From: Tenacibaculum larymnensis
GTDB taxonomy: Bacteria > Bacteroidota > Bacteroidia > Flavobacteriales > Flavobacteriaceae
DNA: 64,000 bases
Reading direction: 5' to 3'
Assembly: GCF_028829235.1 (NCBI RefSeq)
Contig: NZ_JAIWJY010000008.1
Location: 109,194-173,193 of the forward strand
Part shown: positions 27,187 through 36,200 of the stretch, one piece after another
Position numbering within the stretch: the first letter of the stretch is position 1
How the letters are laid out: the number at the start of each line of letters is the position of its first letter
The notes under the pieces: generated by a model
Told to the model about the DNA's origin: nothing
The model's database searches: none
The model's input: the letters and a program-made list of their open reading frames with translations, nothing else
Position numbers and translations under genes: made by a program

Positions 27187-29282
27187 TGCTATTTATTAAG
27201 AAAAGAAATATAATAGTACTATTAATTTTTGTGTTCTCAACTTTAGTAGCTTTTTCACAAGTTAAAGAAGTAAACAAGAATGTCATTAAAGTATTAGCAA
27301 GACCCCATAGTAGTCATAAAATTATGTTGAGATGGGGAGCAACAACTCCAATGTCGTTTAGAAAATTGGCAAAGTATGGTTATAGCTTAAAGCGATACAC
27401 CATTAGTATTAGTGGGCAAACATTGTCAAAGCCTATTGAGAAAGATTTAGGAATTTTTAAACCTGCAGAACCAAAAAAATGGATTAGTATAATAGAGAAA
27501 AATAACAATGCAGCTATTATGGCTCAATCGTTATTTGGAGAAAGTTTTGATGTTGAAGGAGTTGGTTCTTTACAAGGAATTATAAATATGTCTCAAGAGC
27601 AAGAACAGCGATTTACTTGGGCATTATATGTAGCAGATCAGGACTTTGAAGTAGCAAAATTAGCAGGGTTAGGTTTTGAAGATTTAAAGGTGAAATCTAC
27701 AGAAAAATATGTTTATAAAGTTTTTCCTTTAGTACCAAAAGAAGAAATGAAAATCAAAGACGGAGGAGTTTTTGTAGGGCTTCAAGACTATCAGGATTTA
27801 CCTAAACCGTTAGACTTAGCTGCTATTTTTGATGATCAAAAGGTAATGTTAAACTGGAACTATGCAATCCATAAAAATGAATTTAATAGTTATTTTATAG
27901 AACGTTCAGAAGATGGAGTAAATTTTAATCAACTCAATAAGCTGCCGTACACTACATTAAATAGCGGTGGTAGGATAGATACTAAGAGAATTTACTACAC
28001 AGATTCCATTCAAAATAACAAAACCTATTACTATAGGGTAAAAGGAAGAACTCCTTTTGGAGAGTTAAGTCCACCTTCTGATATTATTTCAGGAAAAGGG
28101 GTGAAAGTTTTGCCTTATGTGCCCAAAATTTCAAGTAAAAAAGTAGTAAATAATAATAAAAGTGTAGTTCTAAAATGGGAGTTTTTAGAAGAGGGGGTTG
28201 AATTTATCAAAGGTTTTGAACTTAATAAAAGCAATAAAGCGAATGGTACGTATAAAACTGTTATTAAAGGTATATCTAAAGGAACAAGAAAAATTCAATA
28301 CGATGAATTAGATCCTACGAACTATTTTACAATTACCGCTATAGGTAAGCAAGGAAATAGCAGAACATCATACCCAGTGTTGGTGCAACCAGTAGACTCT
28401 ATTCCTCCAGTAAAACCAATAGGTTTAGAAGGTAAGGTAGATAGTTTAGGTGTAGTTACTTTACAATGGAAAAAGAATATTGAGCCAGATATGTTAGGAT
28501 ATCGAGTTTTTAAAGGGAACAATGCGAAAGAAGAGTTTTCTCAAATTACAGTTAGTCCGCATCTTGCAATAACTTTTTATGATAGTGTTTCAGTAAAAAG
28601 TTTAAATGATAAAGTATATTATAAAATAGTAGCGGTAGATAGAAGGTATAATATGTCTGAATATTCAGATGTTTTAGTATTGAAAAAACCAGACTTTATT
28701 CCGCCAGCACCGCCTGTAATAACATCTTATAATGTTAAAAAAGAGACTGTGAATTTAACTTGGGCTAACAGTCAGAGTAACGATATTGCAAAACATGAGG
28801 TATATAGACGAGTTAGGGATAGTATTCAATGGAATTTAATAGCAACGTTACCAAAAGACACCTTACATATTGAATATACAGACTGGAAAGATACCAATGT
28901 AGAAGGAGCTACAGCTTACCAATATTTAATAAAAGCGGTAGATGATAGTAATTTACAATCTATCAATACAAAGCATACAACCATAGAAGTACCAAGATTT
29001 ACTTTGCTTAAAGGGATTAAGGGACTGAATACTTATGTTGACAGAACGAATGCTTTTATAGAATTGTTTTGGAAAACAGTAAATAAAGAAGCTATTGTTG
29101 AAATAATGATTTATAAAGGGAAAAAAGATGAAAAAGTTTCCTTGTTAAAAAATGTTTTACCGAGCACAAATAGAATAGTAGATGAAAATGTAAAACCAAA
29201 TAATATATACACTTATATATTACGCCCTGTTTTTGTTGATGGTAGCTTAGGACAAATAAGAAAAATTGAAGTGAAGTATTAA
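27186..29282 (+). CDS. Exported multi-fibronectin-III protein
   Basis: A 698-residue protein with signal peptide (MLFIKKRNIIVLLIFVFSTL, cleavage near AFSQ). An unfamiliar N-terminal region (about 30-200) is followed by four or five FN3 modules, beginning about residues 210, 313, 412, 508 and 610, with the usual WxxN or LxWxxx and YxYxV patterns. No T9SS tail. It shares one base with the gene before it and is followed 8 bases later by the first short paralogue. The role is probably structural, binding other members of the surface assembly. Confidence 0.85.
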   Translation: MLFIKKRNIIVLLIFVFSTLVAFSQVKEVNKNVIKVLARPHSSHKIMLRWGATTPMSFRKLAKYGYSLKRYTISISGQTLSKPIEKDLGIFKPAEPKKWISIIEKNNNAAIMAQSLFGESFDVEGVGSLQGIINMSQEQEQRFTWALYVADQDFEVAKLAGLGFEDLKVKSTEKYVYKVFPLVPKEEMKIKDGGVFVGLQDYQDLPKPLDLAAIFDDQKVMLNWNYAIHKNEFNSYFIERSEDGVNFNQLNKLPYTTLNSGGRIDTKRIYYTDSIQNNKTYYYRVKGRTPFGELSPPSDIISGKGVKVLPYVPKISSKKVVNNNKSVVLKWEFLEEGVEFIKGFELNKSNKANGTYKTVIKGISKGTRKIQYDELDPTNYFTITAIGKQGNSRTSYPVLVQPVDSIPPVKPIGLEGKVDSLGVVTLQWKKNIEPDMLGYRVFKGNNAKEEFSQITVSPHLAITFYDSVSVKSLNDKVYYKIVAVDRRYNMSEYSDVLVLKKPDFIPPAPPVITSYNVKKETVNLTWANSQSNDIAKHEVYRRVRDSIQWNLIATLPKDTLHIEYTDWKDTNVEGATAYQYLIKAVDDSNLQSINTKHTTIEVPRFTLLKGIKGLNTYVDRTNAFIELFWKTVNKEAIVEIMIYKGKKDEKVSLLKNVLPSTNRIVDENVKPNNIYTYILRPVFVDGSLGQIRKIEVKY

Positions 29283-29290
29283 AGTTGCTT

Positions 29291-30595
29291 ATGAAAAGAA
29301 AATTACTAATACTTATTTTTTTATTAGCTTCTTGTTTTGGTTTTTCTCAATCGGAATTATATGTGTTGCATTCTTCAACTGAGAAATATTCTGATTCATA
29401 TAGAGATTCATGGTATGTTTTATCCCATTATAAAGGGTCACATGAAGTTCTATCCAGTATAGTGAAAATTAAATTAAACTATTTCGATTTTTTTAATGAT
29501 GATCCTAGTAATGATTGCGGTGGACCTTGTGGACAATATGCAGATCAATGTAAAGGGGCTGAGTTTTCAGAAGAAAAAATAATATTTGATAAAATAGAAA
29601 TAGAATCAAACTCAATTGATTGTTTACCTATAAGTTATCACGCTGTTTTATTACCGAAAATAATTGTACCAGCAGATAGAAGATGTGAACGAGATGACTT
29701 ATTTAAGCAATATTCTGACGGGCAAAATCATAATGTAACAGGTTTAGTATGGGAATATGTAGATCAAAATGGTAGTTGGAAAGAGTTACCAAACTATAAA
29801 AGTAGATACCCGTTAAATGTAAGCTTATTAGATATTTTTGGAACTAATTGGAGAAATGAATTCACAGGGAATTTACAGTTGCAATTTAAATTTACAGCAC
29901 CTTTTACCAATGAAGTTGTTTATTCTATTCAAAAATATACAATAACATTAACAGAATGCTCTCCAGATTTTGAATCGTATTATAACTTAAGCAATACATC
30001 ATGTTCTTATAAATCTGATGGTAAAATAAGCGTGAAATTAAGTAATAATATCAATACTTCAGAACAATTAGCTGCAACTTTATTTAAAGAAGATAGCAAC
30101 GGAGATATATTAATAAATCAATACAGTACCAAGCAATTAGATACTACAGATCCAACAGTTTTGGTATTAAAAGATTTAGGAGGAGGTTTTTTTGGTTTTA
30201 ACTGGCCAAAAGATATTGATGCAGGGAGTTATTATTTTAGGTACCAAGTATTGAATAAAGTAACTACACCATCTAAGCCAAAAGCAACAGACCCATTTTG
30301 GTATACGTTAGTCAAAACATCAAATTTTATTATTGAAAGAGCAACAAATGTCACATTTGAAGCTGAAAGGTTTAGTGACGAAAACTGTGTAAAATCAGAA
30401 GATGGAAAGATAAGAGTTTTCAATGTTAGTGGAGGAACAGGGGAAGGGTATAAATATGAATTGAATGAAAGTACTGATTGGATTTCTTTTGATCCTTCTA
30501 ATATAAAGGCAAATGAAGTAATAATAGGAGGTCGAGGCAAAGGAACCTATAAAATAAAAGTAAGAGATAGTAATAAATGCTTAGCAAAAGAATAA
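29291..30595 (+). CDS. Exported short paralogue 1 with incomplete SprB-like C-terminal domain
   Basis: A 434-residue protein; signal peptide MKRKLLILIFLLASCFGFSQ. The ATG is preferred to a TTG two codons earlier. The N-terminal half has paired cysteines and resembles no family I know. Two Ig-like modules follow: one starting TSCSYKSDGKISVKL and closing with the strand NFIIERATN, and a last one starting DENCVKSEDGKIRVF that stops at KVRDSNKCLAKE, before the closing strand seen in ordinary SprB repeats. Its last 19 bases overlap the start of the next gene. It is one of five paralogues in the operon. Confidence 0.82.
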   Translation: MKRKLLILIFLLASCFGFSQSELYVLHSSTEKYSDSYRDSWYVLSHYKGSHEVLSSIVKIKLNYFDFFNDDPSNDCGGPCGQYADQCKGAEFSEEKIIFDKIEIESNSIDCLPISYHAVLLPKIIVPADRRCERDDLFKQYSDGQNHNVTGLVWEYVDQNGSWKELPNYKSRYPLNVSLLDIFGTNWRNEFTGNLQLQFKFTAPFTNEVVYSIQKYTITLTECSPDFESYYNLSNTSCSYKSDGKISVKLSNNINTSEQLAATLFKEDSNGDILINQYSTKQLDTTDPTVLVLKDLGGGFFGFNWPKDIDAGSYYFRYQVLNKVTTPSKPKATDPFWYTLVKTSNFIIERATNVTFEAERFSDENCVKSEDGKIRVFNVSGGTGEGYKYELNESTDWISFDPSNIKANEVIIGGRGKGTYKIKVRDSNKCLAKE

Positions 30596-31980
30596 TATTA
30601 CAGTTTATAATCATGGTTTTTTCTGCTGTTAGTGCTTTTGGGCAGAGTTATAAACTGTTTAATACAAGTAGAAATTTTTGGTCAAAGAATTTTTGTGAGA
30701 AGAACCCACCTACAGGTACTCAGTATACGACATTAAATACTATAAGTGTCAATTACGGTTTAAAAGGAGATGGTTCAACATTATATGTAGATGATTCAAA
30801 TGGTATAAGAATGCCCGATGAATATCATTATAACTTAGAAGACATGTTATTAGGAATAGTAGGAACAGATAACGCATTAGGTTTCCCAGAACCTGTTTTA
30901 TTAGATATATCAAATATATGTTATTATGACTTTATACATTTTCTTACAATTTCGCCTAGTTATTTTAAGACAGAGTTAACAACAGCAACAACAGAAAATA
31001 ATGGAGATAATTCAACAGGAAGTGAAGTTACACTATCAGCTACTCCTGGTTATCACCCCTTAGTGTATACTTGGCAATATTATGTAGATTTTACTCCAGA
31101 GGAAAAGAAGTTATTTCCAGGGAATGCTACAATAGCAACAAAAAATAAAATTAATGGTACATTCAACCCTTATGATAAAGGTGATTTTAGTACCTCTTCA
31201 AATTGGAGAAATTTTCCTAATCAACTTTTAGGAAAAGAAAAAGTAACATTTACAGCAAAAGACTTGTTTGGTAAATACGCAAATTTATTTGTAGGAAGAA
31301 GTATAAAGTTTAGAATAAGAATGTCTAATGGTTGGATTTCTGATGAAATTTTTTCATTTGTTTTTATTGATAGTTCCCCTCAACTTCGATTATTAACACC
31401 TCATGAAACTAAATGTAATTACACAGAAGATGGTAGTTTCACATTTACTGTAGGACGAAATTTGATTGAGAGTGAAAATGAAAAAATGATAGCAACACTA
31501 TATTATGAATTTACTTCTAATAATTATGATGTAGCAGAAAATGGTCAAGAAGAAATTACAAGTTTAATAGATAATAAAAATGGTACTTATAGTTATACTT
31601 GGAAAGGTGGTTTACCTCCTGGAAATTACAAGTTAAAGTATCAAACTTACAATGGTACAGGAGGAATTTCACCAGATGATTCAAGTTGGGACGATTTAAG
31701 ATTTTCAGAAATATTTGAAATAAAAGCACCCCTAAATATCATATTTGAAGCTGAAAGGTTTAGTGATGAAAACTGTGTAAAATCAAAAGATGGAAAGATA
31801 AGAGTTTTCAATGTTAGTGGAGGAACAGGAGAAGGGTATGAATATGAATTGAATGAAAGCACTGATTGGACTTCTTTTGATCCTTCTAATATAAAAGCAA
31901 ATGAAGTAATAATAGGAGGTCGAGGGAAAGGAACTTATAAAGTAAAAGTAAGAGATAGTAAAAAATGTATGGCAAAATAA
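30577..31980 (+). CDS. Exported short paralogue 2 with incomplete SprB-like C-terminal domain
   Basis: A 467-residue protein; signal peptide MLSKRIILQFIIMVFSAVSA, cleavage near AFGQ. Same plan as paralogue 1: a divergent N-terminal part, an Ig-like module (TKCNYTEDGSFTFTV...FSEIFEIKAP), then a final truncated module ending KVRDSKKCMAK. The last 230 bases are about 94 % identical to the end of paralogue 1 by eye, although the 5' two-thirds are very different. The start codon is built from the Lys-Cys codons of the previous gene's end. Confidence 0.82.
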   Translation: MLSKRIILQFIIMVFSAVSAFGQSYKLFNTSRNFWSKNFCEKNPPTGTQYTTLNTISVNYGLKGDGSTLYVDDSNGIRMPDEYHYNLEDMLLGIVGTDNALGFPEPVLLDISNICYYDFIHFLTISPSYFKTELTTATTENNGDNSTGSEVTLSATPGYHPLVYTWQYYVDFTPEEKKLFPGNATIATKNKINGTFNPYDKGDFSTSSNWRNFPNQLLGKEKVTFTAKDLFGKYANLFVGRSIKFRIRMSNGWISDEIFSFVFIDSSPQLRLLTPHETKCNYTEDGSFTFTVGRNLIESENEKMIATLYYEFTSNNYDVAENGQEEITSLIDNKNGTYSYTWKGGLPPGNYKLKYQTYNGTGGISPDDSSWDDLRFSEIFEIKAPLNIIFEAERFSDENCVKSKDGKIRVFNVSGGTGEGYEYELNESTDWTSFDPSNIKANEVIIGGRGKGTYKVKVRDSKKCMAK

Positions 31981-33263
31981 AAATAATAGTACAATTTATA
32001 GTTTTTGTTTTATCTATTAATGTTTTCGGGCAAAATCCAGAATATGCTTATTTAGTTAAAACAGAAATAACAGGTTATTTACATGCTAATAATGGAAGTC
32101 TTTCCATAAAAACTAACCTTGGAGGTATTGGTAGTGGTAATTATTTTGCAACAGCAAGTAATGTAGGGAATGTATATTTTGATTTTATGCAATTACAAGA
32201 TGGTTTTACTCAATCGACTATTAGTATATATAATTATGCAATACGAATAGCAAATTACCCAGACTGTGATTATACAAGAGAAGAAACAATATTAAAAGAA
32301 GATTTTAATAACAGGAGTTATTTAAATTATGGTGGATGTAGTTTTCAGCAAAGAGTTTATCCTCTTCATATAGTAGGAACCGATAATACAGATCCTGTAT
32401 GTTCACTTACTACAATAAATTTAAAAGGAGGGTATGATTGGGAGTATCAAATAGGAAATGGAGGTTGGAAAACACTTGCTAGCGCTACACAGTCTGTTAA
32501 TATTAATATAGGTGATATATATGCAGATAATGGTATTGATATAAATGAATTACCCACTGGTTCAGCAGAGAGAAGTATTCATTTTCAAACGGGACATAAG
32601 GCAAGTAATAAATTTGTAGCAAGGCGGACTTATACAATCACTGGATGTTCTCCAGTATTTGTTGAGTATTATGATAAAACCAAAACTTCTTGTTTCTATA
32701 AAACGGATGGAAATATAGGGATAAAGTTAGGTAGAAACATAGACTCAAGTAAAGAAAGGTTAGTTGTTACACTCTATAAATCAGATAGAGTTTTAATAGG
32801 GCAAGAACATACAACTAATTCATTAATTCCACTAAATTCCACTAACTATGGATATATGTGGCCCAATAATATTGATGCAGGAACCTATTATTTTCTATAT
32901 CAAACCCAAAATATAAATTTAGATATACCAACCGCTCCAGAAATAGATGATGGTTCTTCTTGGGATAAGCTTGTCAAGACTCCTAGTTTTACTATCGAGA
33001 AAGCAACAAATGTTGATTTTACAGCTGCACCCTTAAATGATGAAAGTTGTTTTGAGATAGGTGATGGTGAAATTCAACTAGAGGTTACTAGTGGAGAAGC
33101 AGGAAGATCGTACCTCTACATAGTATATAAAATAGAAGGAACTACAGAGATTTTAGAAAGAGATTGGACAAGTTTTTCTGGAACTAGTACTACTATAAAT
33201 GGATTAAGTAAAGGAAAATATAGAATAAAAGTAAAAGACAGCCAAGGTTGTTTAGCAAAATAA
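31965..33263 (+). CDS. Exported short paralogue 3 with incomplete SprB-like C-terminal domain
   Basis: A 432-residue protein; signal peptide MYGKIKIIVQFIVFVLSINV, cleavage near VFGQ. It has the CSPVFVEYYDKTKTSC junction, an Ig-like module closing in PSFTIEKATN, and a final module from DESCFEIGDGEIQLEV that ends at KVKDSQGCLAK. It overlaps the previous gene by 16 bases and stands 6 bases before the giant SprB-repeat gene. Its C-terminal DNA is not part of the near-identical pair formed by paralogues 1 and 2. Confidence 0.82.
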   Translation: MYGKIKIIVQFIVFVLSINVFGQNPEYAYLVKTEITGYLHANNGSLSIKTNLGGIGSGNYFATASNVGNVYFDFMQLQDGFTQSTISIYNYAIRIANYPDCDYTREETILKEDFNNRSYLNYGGCSFQQRVYPLHIVGTDNTDPVCSLTTINLKGGYDWEYQIGNGGWKTLASATQSVNINIGDIYADNGIDINELPTGSAERSIHFQTGHKASNKFVARRTYTITGCSPVFVEYYDKTKTSCFYKTDGNIGIKLGRNIDSSKERLVVTLYKSDRVLIGQEHTTNSLIPLNSTNYGYMWPNNIDAGTYYFLYQTQNINLDIPTAPEIDDGSSWDKLVKTPSFTIEKATNVDFTAAPLNDESCFEIGDGEIQLEVTSGEAGRSYLYIVYKIEGTTEILERDWTSFSGTSTTINGLSKGKYRIKVKDSQGCLAK

Positions 33264-33269
33264 AGTTGT

Positions 33270-36200
33270 ATGAAAAAAAATAGTTTATTAAACATTATGG
33301 AGGTAAAAAAGCTATTAGTACTATCTGTGTTTTTATTGTTAGGAATAAATTCTTGGGCACAACAGGAACCAGACGATAAGGTGGAGACGGTAACAATTGA
33401 AGGACCTAGTGACTATTTGAAAATGGATTTAATTGAAAATCAAGAAATAACAGAGTATGGAACCGAAACTGGGGCGATTCAAATACAAGCTTCTGAAGGT
33501 TGGACAAATGAAGCTTACACTTATCTCGTATATAAGAATGATGTTTTAATAGCTGATTTGAGTTCAAATTCTGCAGATGGTGTAATACCAATATCTGAAG
33601 GTTCTGAACTTATACAAAAATTAGGTTCTGGTATTTATAAAGTTGAATTAAGAGATAGTAAATATAAAGATACCTTCAATGAATGTAATAGGGTTATCAA
33701 AACAATTACATTATCAAACCCCGAACTTTTAGTTATTGATGCATCAGATATACAGTACATAAAATGTTATGGAGAAAAAGGTACTATAACCGCAAGTGTT
33801 AAAGGAGGACTACCCAGAAGCAATGGTACTTATGAAGTTAATTTATATAAAGAAGGAAGCAGTACTGTGCTTAGTTCTAAAGAAGTTACATATTCTAAGC
33901 TTGAAGGTGAGCCTATTAGTTTTGAAGGTTATTCAGCAGGAAACTATAAGATAGAGGTTAAAGATAAGTATAATGTCACCAAAACAACAACCGTAACATT
34001 ATCAGAACCCAAAGCATTGGCTACCCCTATGGTGACATCTTTCACTAATGTATCTTGTAGAGGTGAAAATAACGGAAGTTTCACTGTGTCAATGAGTGGA
34101 GGAACTCCTCCTTACACACTTTCTGTGGATAATATTACTCAATCAGGAACTTTTAGCAACACCAAAACAGTTACGGGATTAACAGCAAACAGCTATTTTA
34201 TAAAAGTAGTTGATGCAAATGGATGTAAATCTAGTGAGATAACAAAAATTATTACAGAACCTTCAGAAACTCTTACTGTAGATAAAGCAAGTGATGGGAA
34301 TCCAACTAAGAAAAACGGAACTAATGGTTTTATTAATATTTCTGTAACAGGAGGTACAGCACCGTATAAGTATCAATGGTTTAAAGATGGAAGCAAAACT
34401 AGTTTCTCTGATAAAAAAGATGTGTCTAATTTAGGTGCTGGAACTTATAGCGTAATTGTAACCGATGCAAACGGTTGTAATAATCAAAAAACACCTTTTT
34501 CAGTGACATTAACTGAACCTGCAGAATTAAAAATTGATCCTATAATAACACATGTAAAATGTTTTGGGGAAGCAACAGGAAGCATTGATGCTAATGTTTC
34601 AGGAGGAGCTAGTTCAACTTATACGTATGCATGGGAAAAAAAAGAGGGAGCTTCATGGGTTTCTATATCAGGAACAGCTCCTGTAATAGATAGTTTACCA
34701 GCAGGAGAATACAGAGTATATGTATCAGTAATTTATAATGGTAGTGTTGTAGAAGATGGGTATTCAGAAAGTAAGATCATTTCACAACCAGCAGCTCCAT
34801 TGTCAATAGGAGAAACTATAAAAAATGTTGCTTGTAAAGGAGGTAATGACGGAGCGATAACTTTAACTGTTGATGGAGGAACTTCACCATACACCTATGC
34901 ATGGTCAAACGGAGCTACTACAAAAGATTTATCAGGATTGTCAATAGGTTCATATACGGTAACTATAACGGATGCAAATGACTGTACTTTAGAAAAAACA
35001 TATAATGTAACTGAACCTTCGGAAAGTTTGAGTGTTTCTTATGTAAGTCACCAAGAGCCATTAGCTTTTGGAAGTAAAGACGGGAGTATCAATATTTCTG
35101 TATCAGGAGGAACTCAGCCATATTCCTACAAATGGTTGAACGAAGCAGATAATGAAGTAGGAACTTTACAAAATATTTCAAATTTAGGAGATGGTACATA
35201 CAGAGTATTGGTAACGGATGCAAACGGATGTACAGATGAATTATATCAAATACTTACACAACCTGATAAACTTATAGGAACTATAACTATCCCAAGTGAT
35301 GGAGAGTTGTATTGTAATGGAGATACCGATGGTAAATTGGAGGTAGCTGTAAAAGGGGGAGTTGCTCCATATACATATCATTGGTACGAAATAGATAGTA
35401 GTGGAGGAAAAGTATTTATTTCAGGAGCAACTAATACAACAGTAGGAGGTTTATCAGCAGGAGATTATGGTGTAGAAATAACAGATAGTAATAATATAAA
35501 ATCGTATAGTGAAGGTATTGTAGTAAATCCAACTAAAGTTGAAATTAGTAATGTTACTGTAAGTCATATTGCTTGTTATGGAGATTCAACAGGAAGTATA
35601 GATGTAGATGTAATTGGAGGTACAGATACTTACATTTATAAATGGTATAAAGTTGGAAATAGTACTGTAATAGGAACAGAAAAAAACATATTAAACCTTA
35701 GTGTTGGAGATTATAAAGTGGTAATTACAGATACCAATAATTGTCCAAATCCGCCTATAGAAAAAATAATAACAGTAAACCAACCAGCTGCACCTTTAAC
35801 AATAGTTACAGATTCTCAAAAAAACTTAACTGGTTTTGAAACGACAAACGGTGAAATTAATATTGAAGAAGTATCGGGAGGAACTGCTCCTTATACCTAT
35901 GAATTAAGAGTAAAAGGAAATACAACAGTTATCAGTAATCTAAGCAATCCAACAGGATTGGATGCAGCTACTTATGTCATGACTATTCTTGACGCTAATA
36001 ACTGTTCAGTAGAAAAAGAATTTACACTTATTCAACCTGCCAAATTAGAACTAAATTTAGCAGTTACAAAACCAATAGCTTGTAACGGAGAAACAGGAAC
36101 GATTGGTTCAACAGTAATTGGAGGATATGTATTATCAGGTGAAGACTATAACTATCAATGGTATAGTAGTAGTGATTTAACAAAAGTTATAGGAACAGAA

